Shown: positions 1 to 10,254 of the stretch, in pieces
Position numbering within the stretch: position 1 is the stretch's first letter
Layout: every line of letters starts with the position of its first letter
NCBI GenBank assembly: GCA_965267605.1
Contig: OZ254088.1
Span: 1,922,001 to 1,986,000 of the forward strand
Direction: 5' to 3'
DNA from: G965267605 sp965267605
Lineage (GTDB): Bacteria; Bacteroidota; Bacteroidia; Flavobacteriales_E; Vicingaceae
Length of the DNA stretch: 64,000 nucleotides
Notes under the pieces: model-generated
What the model saw: the letters and a program-made list of their open reading frames with translations, nothing else
Databases searched by the model: none
Told to the model about the DNA's origin: nothing
Translations under genes and position numbers: made by a program

Positions 1-1
1 A

Positions 2-877
2 CGTGAACGGTATGATGGAGCACCTTCCTTTGTTCGCTTAGCAAGTCAACTGGATTTGAGTGGATTAAAAAGCCGTGTATTAAATAAGCTTCGAAGCGGT
101 GGTTCTGGTTGGACCGCAGTAGATCACGTCATAAATGGACGCTCTTTTCGTATTCCGATTTTAGAAACCGTGGGTAAGGCAAACGTTCAGGATGCTGAAC
201 CCTGGATGGTTGATGTTCTCAAGTCACTTGATCTTGAGGGTGGACTCATTGATGTTGGGGTGAATGTTGGCCAAACGCTGCTAAAATTCAGAAGCGTATA
301 TGATAGTGCCCCATACGTTGGATTTGAACCAAATCCCTTGTGTGTTCATTATACTAACAAGCTGATCGCTGCTAACAACATTGCTCAGGCCGATGTGTAC
401 CCCACCGGTATTTCTGATGATTCGGGATATGTGAAGATCCACTATTACAGTGACGAACTCTCTGACCCCTCTGCCAGTATCGTAGAAGGTTACCGTCCAG
501 ACAATAAGATTGCCAGGTCGGAATTGATCCGCGTATCCACGTTTTCTCAAATAGAGAAAGAATGTTCGTTGCCCTCAAATGCCGGTGCAGTAAAGATCGA
601 TGTTGAGGGTGCAGAATCATTGGTGCTTTCCAGCATGAAAGACTATTTAAGCAGGCAAAGAATTCCAGTGATCATTGAAATACTTCCGGTCTATAATGAG
701 GAGAACACGGAAAGATTGAACAAGCAACAATCCATTGAGCAGATCATCGCGGATTTGAACTATTCCATCCATCGAATAGATAAATCCGAAGGAACATTTG
801 CCGGTCTGTCTCCTATTGACTCTTTTGGAATCCATGGAGACCTTACCAAGTGTGACTACATCCTAATGCCAGCTTAG
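2..877 (+). CDS. FkbM family methyltransferase, 5' partial
   Basis: SAM-dependent methyltransferase of the FkbM family, which usually O-methylates sugars or related groups. The frame is open from base 2, so the gene starts before the window; the TTG at 56 is only the first start-like codon and is probably internal. Visible motifs are a glycine-containing SAM site (VGVNVGQTLLKF), the acidic loop (YVGFEPNP) and the family's late motif KIDVEGAE followed by a strand ending in IIEI. It stands apart in strand and position from the polysaccharide operon at the other end of the window but has the same kind of function. A bidirectional hairpin follows it. The family call is solid; the substrate is unknown. 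Confidence 0.85.
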   Translation, partial: RERYDGAPSFVRLASQLDLSGLKSRVLNKLRSGGSGWTAVDHVINGRSFRIPILETVGKANVQDAEPWMVDVLKSLDLEGGLIDVGVNVGQTLLKFRSVYDSAPYVGFEPNPLCVHYTNKLIAANNIAQADVYPTGISDDSGYVKIHYYSDELSDPSASIVEGYRPDNKIARSELIRVSTFSQIEKECSLPSNAGAVKIDVEGAESLVLSSMKDYLSRQRIPVIIEILPVYNEENTERLNKQQSIEQIIADLNYSIHRIDKSEGTFAGLSPIDSFGIHGDLTKCDYILMPA

Positions 878-902
878 TAGAAAAACATATATGGTATAAA
901 AG

Positions 903-935
903 AAAGCCCCGGATTTCTCCGGGGCTTTCCTATAT
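903..935. terminator. Bidirectional Rho-independent terminator
   Basis: Perfect 10-bp inverted repeat (903-912 with 919-928, AAAGCCCCGG / CCGGGGCTTT) around a 6-base loop, with T-rich sequence on both outer sides. It lies between two convergent genes (FkbM on plus, T9SS cargo on minus) and can serve both. Confidence 0.9.
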
Positions 936-949
936 ACTGCATGTATGAT

Positions 950-3900
950 TTACTTCGCAATGATCATCTTACGTGCAAGGACATTGTTGTCATACTCGAT
1001 GTAGTAGTAGTATACCCCACCAGCCCAATTCTTGACGTCTAGATCAATTTTATGCGCACCGGCCGTTCTAGTGTTCATTTCGTTGTAGATCACCTCTCCA
1101 AGCGCATTCGTAACAGCGAATTTAACTTCAGCGCTGTTTGGAATGGTGAAGTTGATCGTTGTAAGGTCATTGGCTGGGTTTGGAACGTTCTGTCCAAGCG
1201 TTAACCCAGGCACCTGATTGTTATCAATACCAGTAGTGTTCACCTTACATGGTCCAATCTCCGTGAAACAGAAGTCATCAATAGCCCATCCTTCACTATC
1301 GAACGTGCTACTCGCATCCGAAGTCCAACGGAAACGCAACACCAATGAACTCGGCAATGGCAACACCAGCTTATACTCTGAATGCACCCAACCATTGGTA
1401 TTCGGCATACTAGATGACGAGCCGGAGAACCCATCAAGGAACGGAGGTGCATTGATTCCTACAACGTTAGGAACGTTATACCAATCAGTTCCTAGCGTAT
1501 CACCGAGGTGGCCAAGAAGCTTCCAAGTGTTACCCTTGTCAGTTGAGTATTCAACGTGGCCTCCATCCTGCTGCATTTCTGATTCAAACTTGTGCTCAAA
1601 CTCTACTTTATAGCATCTTCCGGAATCCACAACAAACATTGGTGTGTAGACCGCAGAACTATCCAGAATATGATAGTTCGTATCAAGTCTGGTCATCCAC
1701 GCATTAGCGCCACTAAAGGCAGCGTTGATGATCGTTTGGTTCGGTGTACCCGAAGCCCATCCTGTTGAAGACTTGTGATTGAGTGCATTTAGAGCAACCC
1801 AAGGAGCCTGACTGGTTTCAAAGTTGTTACAGTAGCTGCCCGATTGCTGAATAGTTGTTGAATCAAAAATACAGATAGACAGGTACGATGTATCGGTAGC
1901 TGGAACCATATCCACACCGAAGTTCGGTTGATCTGTCCATACTTTAATGTTGTGACATCCTGCAGGGGCAGCCCATTTCTGACCAAATGTGTGTAGTATC
2001 GTTTGCCCATAAGTAAGCGGTGCACCCATCACGATTGTATCCTGATCAAAAGGCAACCCGTTAATGTCACAATAGATCAATAGCGTATCAATATCCGTCA
2101 GACCATCGCATCTCACCGTAGATCTGATGTCATACAACTGCGGTAATGGTAGCGGAGAAGGTGCAGCTTTCTGCACATCATCCGTTGTAGCCGTTAGTAA
2201 TGGTGGACACTTGATCGGTGCCAACACAGATGTATAGGCCCCACTACTCTGATAGTACGTTGAATCGTACGCAGATACCTTAATGAAAGGATGGAACGTT
2301 GAGTTCGCCTGCATCTGGAAGGTATAAGTCATACCATCCAACACACACACCTTGTCAATAAATGTGCTATTTATTGGAAGACCACCTAATGGCTGTCTCT
2401 TGATCACAGCATTCGATTGATCTCTTAGTTCCCACCAGTATGATGTACTTGAGGTAAAGTTGCTACCTGTTCTATACTCAATGGTAAGCTCACATCCCGA
2501 GAAGTGACAGAAGCTATCCACAGGTAGGGTATCATTACTCAAGTCTCTGTCTGGAGAATAAGCCGTCCAAGCTCTAAGTGCATAGCATCCCAGGTTAGAC
2601 ATATCCACTTGCTGGTTGAACGTGTAAGTGGTGTCCTGATAAGTTGCCAGCGGACCAGGCACCGTATCCGGCCCATAAGTCACTCCATTGAATTCAAAGT
2701 ATACAGGAATGTTTGTGGCAGTATTAGTACCCAGGTTTCTAACCCTTACCGTTATGTTTTCATTATTAGAAAGTAAACATCCATTCTTCGCAGGATTCTC
2801 AATTGCCACCATCTGCACATCGTCTGCCAGTGGGTCAATCAACTGGAAGTTATCTACGGAATAACCTTCCCTTGGTGTTGCACCAATAACTGATTCACCT
2901 TCGTAAACAAATCTGAACTGAATGTTCGGTGTACCATCAAAAGCGCTACAGTCATATTCTGATGTTACCCATCCACCTGAGTTACCCACCCAACCGTGGT
3001 TGAAGTTTGGTGAAGTACCTACGGCAGTGTAGTTATACCAGTTAACACCTAGTGGATCTCCTTGGTTACCAAGCCTTAACCAGGTTTGACCACCGTTGGT
3101 AGAATACTCTATATACATTCCATCACCGAATGGATAAGTGTTGTAGTTGTGATGGAAAATCATTCTCGAATTATTCGCATTCGTAAGATCGTAGTACTGC
3201 GTGTACAGGTACGTCTTTTGAGCCGCATTGGTACCTGTGTTCAGGTTAACATCCCATGCGTTAATACCAGAATACGTTGAGTTTGTTGCTCCGAAGTTCG
3301 GCATACCCAATTCCCATTTATCGAGGGTTCCTGGAACTGATACCCAAATGGTATCGTTATCGAAGTTCGATGCATAGGTAGTTGTATCTGTTGGTAGTCC
3401 TGTTGCATTGAAGCAAGTAGTATCGTTTGTGAAATCAGCATCATTGGCAAGCGATACCCATGCACAGATTGAATACGGTCCTGATGGAACAGTATACTTC
3501 GTATTGAACTTATAGTTCTGGAACGTATTGGTTGGGAAAGTACCCGAATACGCTTCCGTTACAGGAGCACCGCCATTGATCGAATATGACACATTCATAT
3601 TCGTGATAGTATTGAACCCGTAGTTGAACATTCTTACGATCACAGAATCCTGCAGCCCAATAGGAGCGAAATACCCTGGATTGACAATCTGCGTAGCTGC
3701 CGCATCCCAAGGTTGTTTGTCATAGATATAGAAGTCATCAATACAAACATCACCCCAGGAGGTAGAAGAGACCTCAATTCCTCTGAACCGGAACTGAATG
3801 ATGCCACCGAAGGCTGAAAGGTCAACTTCTCTTCTTAACCAGTTCTGGTCATCATGGTGATTAATGATGGTATCTACATCGTTCACCCATACCAGTCCGT

Positions 3901-5257
3901 TGTGAACATCCAAGCGAATTTCAGAATAGCTCAAATACCTTGTGTTCGCCATGTACCAGAATTCCAGAGCTGGATTACTTATGGAATCTATATCGAAACA
4001 GGGGGAAACAATAATCACCGTGTCAAATGCGAATGGGTTGGTATAACTGGACTCCATGTAGAGGTAATTACCCCCACCCGTATGGTCACCGGGAGCTCCG
4101 GTGGTAGTCCATTGGGGTGAACTCCCTGTATGGACAAACCACGAGAAGGCGGGTTGCCCATAATTTGTCGGTTTATACCAATCCGGCACAAACGTGCCCG
4201 GATTACCTGTGGTTCCGTTACCTGCTGTCCAGGTGTCGAAAGTTTCGAGATGTGAGGTTAATACCTGAACAGGCGTACCCTGACAACTTGCCGGAGCGGT
4301 TTTGAAAACTTTATAACCAATACAATTCGTAGCTCCAGGACCTGGCAAATAATTCCAGTTTCCGCATGGAGATGAATCTTGCGCACATATCGAGTAACAG
4401 ACCGTATCGCCAATAGTCAGTGCTGGAATCGTAGCTCTGAATGTATCAGATCCCGGAGACCATGGCGTCATGAAAGCAAACTGCTGTGGGCCACCATTAA
4501 CTGTCCATTTAATTGCAACCGTATCCAGGCCTGACGCATCGTTAATCTTAGCCGAAATGTTGTAAGGGCCAGTGTAGTACACGTTTCCAGAGAAAATAAC
4601 GGGATCCGCAACCTGCACCATTGTTGGAGGCACAAGCTCACAAGGTGCCGCTGTAACTACAATGCTATCAATGAACCAACCTGTATACTGTGCTGTTCCC
4701 GGACCATTACCATTCTGATCCGATAGCATAAAACGAACCTGACAGTTGGCTTGGTTTGACAACAATCCTGAAACGTCAAACCACTCGTGTTGCCACAATG
4801 CATTGCTATGCGTGGGTGCTGACGACCAGTTTCCGTAAGATGTAAAGTTCCATTTACCAGTACCCACCCATCCACTGGAACCTGGAGGTACCGACTGATA
4901 GATGGAGTTTGAATTTGTTACCGTTGTCCATGATGAGCCACCATTGGTAGATACCTGAAGAATCGCCTCATCGAAAAATTCAATCAAACAAATGTGATCG
5001 AACTCAAGTGTAATGAAGGTGTTACCCACTGTACTGAACGTGTTTGTCGTCAGAAACGTGGTGTCGTTGAGTACCACAGTACTCGTATCAGACCTGTTAC
5101 CATTTGAAGCTACAGTTGTTGTAACATCCCACGATAAAGCAGGAGTGGCTGTAACTGCTGGAGAAACACCTTCAAATCCCTCACTATAAACAACTGTTTG
5201 TGCGTTTAGTTGGCAAAGTGCCAGGAGACTGAAAGCAACGGTTAAGAGTTTTTTCAT
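950..5257 (-). CDS. Large secreted multi-domain protein with T9SS type A sorting domain
   Basis: A 1435-residue exported protein. It starts with a clean signal peptide (MKKLLTVAFSLLALCQLNAQ) and ends with a type A sorting domain (about 1360-1435, motif VPNPANDLTTINF and final strand ending in KMIIAK), so it is expected to be moved over the outer membrane by T9SS and anchored or released at the surface. Between them are repeated jelly-roll, MAM/anchor-J-like modules, each closing with a hydrophobic-ID[DS]-type strand (WFIDSIVV near 195, CIDDFYIYD near 506, YSVDNFQLID near 810, WAIDDFCFTE near 1340), separated by CARDB-like beta modules. No catalytic domain is recognisable; an adhesin or structural role is the likeliest inference. 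It is transcribed alone, divergently from fahA over a 164-base gap. Confidence 0.85.
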   Translation of the reverse strand: MKKLLTVAFSLLALCQLNAQTVVYSEGFEGVSPAVTATPALSWDVTTTVASNGNRSDTSTVVLNDTTFLTTNTFSTVGNTFITLEFDHICLIEFFDEAILQVSTNGGSSWTTVTNSNSIYQSVPPGSSGWVGTGKWNFTSYGNWSSAPTHSNALWQHEWFDVSGLLSNQANCQVRFMLSDQNGNGPGTAQYTGWFIDSIVVTAAPCELVPPTMVQVADPVIFSGNVYYTGPYNISAKINDASGLDTVAIKWTVNGGPQQFAFMTPWSPGSDTFRATIPALTIGDTVCYSICAQDSSPCGNWNYLPGPGATNCIGYKVFKTAPASCQGTPVQVLTSHLETFDTWTAGNGTTGNPGTFVPDWYKPTNYGQPAFSWFVHTGSSPQWTTTGAPGDHTGGGNYLYMESSYTNPFAFDTVIIVSPCFDIDSISNPALEFWYMANTRYLSYSEIRLDVHNGLVWVNDVDTIINHHDDQNWLRREVDLSAFGGIIQFRFRGIEVSSTSWGDVCIDDFYIYDKQPWDAAATQIVNPGYFAPIGLQDSVIVRMFNYGFNTITNMNVSYSINGGAPVTEAYSGTFPTNTFQNYKFNTKYTVPSGPYSICAWVSLANDADFTNDTTCFNATGLPTDTTTYASNFDNDTIWVSVPGTLDKWELGMPNFGATNSTYSGINAWDVNLNTGTNAAQKTYLYTQYYDLTNANNSRMIFHHNYNTYPFGDGMYIEYSTNGGQTWLRLGNQGDPLGVNWYNYTAVGTSPNFNHGWVGNSGGWVTSEYDCSAFDGTPNIQFRFVYEGESVIGATPREGYSVDNFQLIDPLADDVQMVAIENPAKNGCLLSNNENITVRVRNLGTNTATNIPVYFEFNGVTYGPDTVPGPLATYQDTTYTFNQQVDMSNLGCYALRAWTAYSPDRDLSNDTLPVDSFCHFSGCELTIEYRTGSNFTSSTSYWWELRDQSNAVIKRQPLGGLPINSTFIDKVCVLDGMTYTFQMQANSTFHPFIKVSAYDSTYYQSSGAYTSVLAPIKCPPLLTATTDDVQKAAPSPLPLPQLYDIRSTVRCDGLTDIDTLLIYCDINGLPFDQDTIVMGAPLTYGQTILHTFGQKWAAPAGCHNIKVWTDQPNFGVDMVPATDTSYLSICIFDSTTIQQSGSYCNNFETSQAPWVALNALNHKSSTGWASGTPNQTIINAAFSGANAWMTRLDTNYHILDSSAVYTPMFVVDSGRCYKVEFEHKFESEMQQDGGHVEYSTDKGNTWKLLGHLGDTLGTDWYNVPNVVGINAPPFLDGFSGSSSSMPNTNGWVHSEYKLVLPLPSSLVLRFRWTSDASSTFDSEGWAIDDFCFTEIGPCKVNTTGIDNNQVPGLTLGQNVPNPANDLTTINFTIPNSAEVKFAVTNALGEVIYNEMNTRTAGAHKIDLDVKNWAGGVYYYYIEYDNNVLARKMIIAK

Positions 5258-5421
5258 GTCAAGTATACTTTATCCCTACTATGATGTGCGTCAACCCGGT
5301 AGAGACCTAGAACTGAATATTGGTTACATTAAGACGTAAAATTACCAAAAAAATGAGCTTTTTTTGCATTTCCATTAGGCAATTAAGAAGGGTTAGAAAA
5401 TCAATAATAGAGCAGTAAGCA

Positions 5422-6687
5422 ATGAATATTTCGGCAAACGACAGTTCCAGAAAATCTTGGATTAAAATACCTGAGAATTCGGACTTTCCTATTCAAAATA
5501 TACCGTTTGGAGTTACGCAATTTGGCAATGGTGAAATTGCTGTAAGTACACGTATTGGAGATATGGTCATTAACCTGTCCAAACTCCATGAATTGGGCTA
5601 TATCAGTGCTCCCGAAGGCGTTTTTTCACAACGGATCCTGAACCCATTCATTGAATGTGGAAAACAAACAACCAGGGATGTTAGAAATCAAATAGCTGAG
5701 GTCTTTGATGCATCTAACAATAAACTGTCTGACAATCAGGATCATGTATCCAGTGTATGTTACAATCTGGCCGATGTAACACAGCAGTTTCCTCTTGAGA
5801 TAGGCGATTACACGGATTTCTATAGCAGTGTCGAGCATGCGACAAACGTGGGTACGATGTTCAGGGATCCTGACAATGCACTGCTTCCCAATTGGAAACA
5901 TATTCCCGTAGGATATCATGGAAGAGCAAGCTCCATCATATTATCCGGAGAGGAGATCAGAAGACCTAAAGGTCAGACCAAACCCAATGAGGATGAACCA
6001 CCTGTATATGGCCCATGCAGGTTGCTGGATTTTGAACTCGAAATGGCCTTTGTTACTTATCCTGGTAAGCCAATGGGTGATTCCATTAGCACTGCCGAAG
6101 CGGATGACTATATATTCGGAATGTGCTTGTTCAACGATTGGTCTGCGAGAGATATTCAAAAGTGGGAGTATATCCCTCTAGGACCATTTCTTGCTAAGAA
6201 TTTTGCGTCCTCTATTTCACCGTGGATCGTTACACTTGATGCGTTAGAACCTTTTAGAGTAGCAGGTCCAACGCAGGATCCGAAGGTTCTTCCTTACTTA
6301 GAATACAGTGGGGATAAGAACATTGACATCGCTCTGGAAGTTAGTATAACACCAGACAATGGAACCGAGAACGTTGTATGCAAATCCAACTATAAGTACA
6401 TGTACTGGAATATGAACCAGCAACTGGCGCATCACACCGTAAATGGGTGTAATGTTCGAGCGGGCGATATGATGGCTTCAGGCACCATTTCCGGGAAAGA
6501 TGAATCGGCTTATGGATCTATGCTTGAACTCGCATGGAAGGGAACGAAACCATTGAGCATGAACGATGGAACCGAACGCAAATTCATTGCTGATCTGGAC
6601 ACCGTTACAATGCGTGGATGGTGCAGCAATGGAGAGGTTAGGGTTGGTTTTGGGGAAGTATCAACAAAAGTTTTACCGGCTAATTAA
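5422..6687 (+). CDS. fahA: Fumarylacetoacetase
   Basis: Hydrolyses fumarylacetoacetate to fumarate and acetoacetate, the last step of tyrosine/phenylalanine breakdown. At 421 residues it is full length. Residues equivalent to the mouse enzyme's metal and catalytic ligands occur with a constant offset of six: D132, H139, E205, E207 and D239 (mouse D126, H133, E199, E201, D233, from family knowledge). The motifs GYHGRASS and FNDWSARDIQ are intact. Its stop codon shares one base with the start of the (p)ppGpp enzyme (TAATG), so the two are translationally coupled. No other tyrosine-degradation gene is in the window. Confidence 0.95.
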   Translation: MNISANDSSRKSWIKIPENSDFPIQNIPFGVTQFGNGEIAVSTRIGDMVINLSKLHELGYISAPEGVFSQRILNPFIECGKQTTRDVRNQIAEVFDASNNKLSDNQDHVSSVCYNLADVTQQFPLEIGDYTDFYSSVEHATNVGTMFRDPDNALLPNWKHIPVGYHGRASSIILSGEEIRRPKGQTKPNEDEPPVYGPCRLLDFELEMAFVTYPGKPMGDSISTAEADDYIFGMCLFNDWSARDIQKWEYIPLGPFLAKNFASSISPWIVTLDALEPFRVAGPTQDPKVLPYLEYSGDKNIDIALEVSITPDNGTENVVCKSNYKYMYWNMNQQLAHHTVNGCNVRAGDMMASGTISGKDESAYGSMLELAWKGTKPLSMNDGTERKFIADLDTVTMRGWCSNGEVRVGFGEVSTKVLPAN

Positions 6688-8906
6688 TGTCTACAAAAGC
6701 AGCAGAAAGAGAAGAAGCGGAAAAGAAAGCGGTTAGAAATTCCTATGCCGGACTGCTTCGTGCTGCTAAAAAGCGAAACAAGACAGATACCAAACTTATT
6801 CGCAAAGCTTTTGACGTAGCGCTGGAAGCCCATAAGGACATGCGGAGAAAGTCCGGTGAGCCGTACATCTTCCACCCTATTGCTGTTGCGCGTATCTGCG
6901 CGGAAGAAATCAATCTGGGTACCACTTCCATTGTTGCTGCCCTGCTTCATGATACCGTTGAAGACACCAACCTTACACTTGAGGATATCCAGAGCATGTT
7001 CGGTAAGAAGGTAGCCAAGATCATTGATGGGCTTACCAAGATCTCCGAAGTAATAGACCATACCAATTCTATTCAGGCAGAGAATTTCAGAAAGGTACTG
7101 GTTACGATGTCTGAGGATGTGAGGGTGATACTGATCAAACTTGCGGATCGACTTCATAACATGCGTACCCTCGAATCCATGCGCAGGGATAAGCAATTGA
7201 AGATCGCCAGTGAAACGTTATTCCTCTATGCTCCGCTGGCACACAGACTTGGACTTTACAATATCAAAACGGAATTGGAAGACCTTTCCTTGAAATACAG
7301 TGAACCAGAGATCTACAATGAGATTGAAAGCAAGCTGAAGAAGACCAGCGATGTGCGAACACGGTTCATCAGATCGTTCAGTTCACCCATCAAAAGGAAC
7401 CTTGATCTAGCCGGAATCAAATACATCATCCAGGGCAGGCCTAAATCCATATTCTCCATCTACACCAAGATGAAGAACAAGAATGTACCGTTTGAAGAGA
7501 TCTACGACCTGTTTGCCATAAGGATTGTAACGAGAAGTAGACCGGAAAGAGAAAAAGCCGATTGCTGGCAGGTGTATTCTATCGTCACAGATTTTTACCA
7601 ACCGAATCCTGACAGGTTGCGCGATTGGATATCAACTCCGAAGGGTAATGGATATGAATCGTTGCATACCACAGTAATGAGCCCAAGTGGTAAGTGGGTA
7701 GAAGTACAAATCCGCTCGAATAGAATGGACGAGATAGCGGAGAAAGGATATGCCGCGCATTGGAAGTATAAGGGCGACAATAGTGAAAGTGCGTACGATG
7801 ATTGGCTCAACAGAATACGAGACTACCTGCAAGATCCAGCTGGAAGTGCACTTGAGTTTGTGGATGATTTCAAGCTCAACCTGTTTTCGGATGAGATCTT
7901 CGTTTTTACCCCCCAAGGTGATTTACGGAACCTACCCCAGGGAGCCAGCGCATTGGATTTTGCCTTTGAAATTCACACACAGGTAGGCGCACATTGCATT
8001 GGTGCGAAGGTGAATCACAAACTTGTACCCCTGAGTTATCAGCTGAAAAGTGGTGATCAGGTGGAAATCATCACCTCTTCGAAACAGTCGCCAAAAGAAG
8101 ACTGGTTAAAGTTCGTAGTAACTGCCAAAGCGAGATCCAAGATCAAATCCTCATTGAAGGATCAGAAAAGAACCATTGCGGAGAACGGAAAACAAATGCT
8201 TGAGAAGAAGCTCAAGTCTTTGAAATACCGGACCTCTTCCTATAATCTAAAGGAGATCATCAAGCACTACAAGGTAACCTCAGAGCTGGACCTTTACTAT
8301 ATGATCGCACTGGACCGGTTTGATCTGAATGAATTGAAGGACTTCGGATACAAGAATGGTAAACTGGAGGCCCCAAGTTTGGTGCAAACCGAACTTACGG
8401 ATTCGGAGGCATTGCAAGAGATGCTTCAGATTAGGCAAAAGGGAGATGACACGGTGGTTATCGGTGAGGAGATGGAAAAATTCGACTATACCCTCTCCCC
8501 CTGCTGTAATCCTATTCCAGGAGATGAGGTGTTTGGATTTATTACCATCAATGACGGAATCAAGATCCACAAGACGAATTGCCCGAACGCCATGCAATTG
8601 ATGTCTAACTATGCTTACCGAATTGTTAAGGCACGATGGATGGGACAAGAAAGTATCGCGTTCCTATCAGGTATCAAGATCACAGGAATTGACGATGTAG
8701 GTATTGTTAACGCCATCACGAAAATCATCTCGCAGGAACTTCATGTAAACATGAAGTCCATCAAATTCGAATCGCACGATGGTATTTTCGAAGGTCAGAT
8801 CATGGTATTTGTTCATGACACCAAGCATTTGAAGCGACTTAGTGAAAAACTTCGGAAAATTGATGGGGTTATTAACGTGGCAAGGATAGATTCCACCACG
8901 GAATAA
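6687..8906 (+). CDS. rel: Bifunctional (p)ppGpp synthetase/hydrolase (RelA/SpoT homologue)
   Basis: Makes and degrades the stringent-response alarmone (p)ppGpp. The 739 residues show the long-RSH order: an HD hydrolase domain with H63, H88-D89 and the VED motif plus LADRLHNMRTL; a nucleotidyltransferase synthetase domain (about 240-360, GRPKSIFSIYTKM and GNGYESLHTTV); a TGS domain (about 400-460); a helical region with a CC-type Cys motif near 605; and a C-terminal ACT domain (about 660-735). With an intact HD motif it should hydrolyse as well as synthesise. It overlaps the fahA stop by one base and is followed after 38 bases by purA, itself a known (p)ppGpp target in other bacteria. Confidence 0.95.
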   Translation: MSTKAAEREEAEKKAVRNSYAGLLRAAKKRNKTDTKLIRKAFDVALEAHKDMRRKSGEPYIFHPIAVARICAEEINLGTTSIVAALLHDTVEDTNLTLEDIQSMFGKKVAKIIDGLTKISEVIDHTNSIQAENFRKVLVTMSEDVRVILIKLADRLHNMRTLESMRRDKQLKIASETLFLYAPLAHRLGLYNIKTELEDLSLKYSEPEIYNEIESKLKKTSDVRTRFIRSFSSPIKRNLDLAGIKYIIQGRPKSIFSIYTKMKNKNVPFEEIYDLFAIRIVTRSRPEREKADCWQVYSIVTDFYQPNPDRLRDWISTPKGNGYESLHTTVMSPSGKWVEVQIRSNRMDEIAEKGYAAHWKYKGDNSESAYDDWLNRIRDYLQDPAGSALEFVDDFKLNLFSDEIFVFTPQGDLRNLPQGASALDFAFEIHTQVGAHCIGAKVNHKLVPLSYQLKSGDQVEIITSSKQSPKEDWLKFVVTAKARSKIKSSLKDQKRTIAENGKQMLEKKLKSLKYRTSSYNLKEIIKHYKVTSELDLYYMIALDRFDLNELKDFGYKNGKLEAPSLVQTELTDSEALQEMLQIRQKGDDTVVIGEEMEKFDYTLSPCCNPIPGDEVFGFITINDGIKIHKTNCPNAMQLMSNYAYRIVKARWMGQESIAFLSGIKITGIDDVGIVNAITKIISQELHVNMKSIKFESHDGIFEGQIMVFVHDTKHLKRLSEKLRKIDGVINVARIDSTTE

Positions 8907-8919
8907 TCAAGGTAATTTC

Positions 8920-8927
8920 TACCTTTA
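8920..8927 (+). promoter_or_regulatory. -7 promoter-like element before purA
   Basis: TACCTTTA, one base off the Bacteroidota -7 consensus TAnnTTTG, lying 17 bases before the purA ATG. No clear -33 TTG is seen at the right spacing. Confidence 0.4.
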
Positions 8928-8944
8928 CACCTTAACAAGTCCAG

Positions 8945-10225
8945 ATGAAAGTTGATGTACTACTGGGCCTTCAATGGGGCGATGAAGGCAAAGGCAAAGT
9001 TGTTGACGTCCTAACTCCTAATTACGACATCATTGCAAGGTTTCAAGGCGGGCCCAACGCTGGTCACACCCTTGAGTTCGATGGTAAGAAGTTCGTGCTT
9101 CACACAATACCTAGCGGCATATTCAGAGAGAATACAATTAACGTTATTGGTAACGGAGTGGTAATCGATCCTGTTGTTTTGAAGAAGGAGATTGATGCGC
9201 TGAAGGAAGCGGGAGTGGATGTAACGAAGAACTTGTTGGTCTCTAAGCGCGCACATGTAATTCTCCCCACCCACAGGTTGTTGGATGCAGCTTCAGAGCA
9301 AGCCAAAGGCAAAGAGAAGATCGGGTCCACTTTGAAAGGAATTGGTCCTACCTATATGGACAAGACCGGAAGAAATGGAATGCGCGTAGGCGACCTCATC
9401 AGTGGACAGTTTGAAACAAGGTATCAGAAGTTGGTAGCGAAGCACAAGCAATTGCTTTCACACCATGATTTTGACTACAATCTGGATGAGCATGAAGATG
9501 CTTTCATGGAAGGTGTTGAAATGTTGAAATCGCTTCAGCTCATTGATAGTGAGTACTATCTCAATAATGCCCTTAAGAACAACAAAAGAATTCTAGCTGA
9601 AGGCGCACAGGGAACTCTACTTGATGTAGACTTCGGTACATATCCATTCGTCACGTCATCCAATACAATTGCTGCTGGAGCATGCACGGGACTTGGAATT
9701 GCTCCCAACAACATTGGTGACGTATTTGGCATCTTCAAAGCTTACTGCACAAGGGTTGGAAGCGGCCCCTTCCCTACTGAGCTTCATGATGATGATGGCG
9801 AACGCCTTAGAAAGAATGGTAATGAGTTCGGATCCACTACTGGAAGAGCAAGAAGATGTGGATGGATCGATCTACCTGCATTGAAATATGCGATAGATGT
9901 AAATGGCGTTACCAAGCTGATCATGATGAAAGCGGATGTATTGTCTGGCTTTGATCCGGTGAAGGTTTGTACACAGTATGCCACAGACGAAGGCAACATA
10001 GAGCATATACCTTACGAGTATACAGACGACTCTGTTACTCCTGTTTATGAAGAGGTAGCTGGATGGCAAGAAGATGTAACTGCAATAGGGAATTGGAACG
10101 ACCTTCCATCTACCCTGCACTCCTATATCGACTTCCTGGAGCAGAAATTGGATAGGCCTTTGAGCATAGTATCCCTTGGTCCTGATCGTACACAAACGAT
10201 CATTAGAGACCAGGTGCTGGCATAA
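8945..10225 (+). CDS. purA: Adenylosuccinate synthetase
   Basis: Joins IMP and aspartate with GTP hydrolysis to make adenylosuccinate, the first committed step to AMP. The 426 residues match the usual length. The N-terminal GTP-binding loop (LQWGDEGKGKVVD) is intact, as are GPNAGHT, the HTIPSG motif, STLKGIGPTYMDK and the late GRARRCGW motif. Acts in the cytoplasm. It follows the (p)ppGpp enzyme by 38 bases and has its own promoter-like element, so it may be transcribed both with and without it. Confidence 0.97.
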   Translation: MKVDVLLGLQWGDEGKGKVVDVLTPNYDIIARFQGGPNAGHTLEFDGKKFVLHTIPSGIFRENTINVIGNGVVIDPVVLKKEIDALKEAGVDVTKNLLVSKRAHVILPTHRLLDAASEQAKGKEKIGSTLKGIGPTYMDKTGRNGMRVGDLISGQFETRYQKLVAKHKQLLSHHDFDYNLDEHEDAFMEGVEMLKSLQLIDSEYYLNNALKNNKRILAEGAQGTLLDVDFGTYPFVTSSNTIAAGACTGLGIAPNNIGDVFGIFKAYCTRVGSGPFPTELHDDDGERLRKNGNEFGSTTGRARRCGWIDLPALKYAIDVNGVTKLIMMKADVLSGFDPVKVCTQYATDEGNIEHIPYEYTDDSVTPVYEEVAGWQEDVTAIGNWNDLPSTLHSYIDFLEQKLDRPLSIVSLGPDRTQTIIRDQVLA

Positions 10226-10240
10226 TTCTTACCGCACTTT

Positions 10241-10248
10241 TACGTTTG
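10241..10248 (+). promoter_or_regulatory. -7 promoter element of the OstA-like gene
   Basis: TACGTTTG, an exact match to TAnnTTTG, placed six bases before a GTG that begins the signal peptide. If used, the transcript would start at or next to the GTG, giving a leaderless or nearly leaderless mRNA. Confidence 0.5.
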
Positions 10249-10254
10249 CGTGGA

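Noticed and set aside
1218..1613. A 131-codon plus-strand frame inside the large T9SS protein
   Set aside because: Antisense shadow of a gene with complete signal and sorting domains.
5258..5421. Promoters in the divergent gap between the large T9SS gene and fahA
   Set aside because: AT-rich tracts are present but no TAnnTTTG match at a sensible distance from either start could be found.
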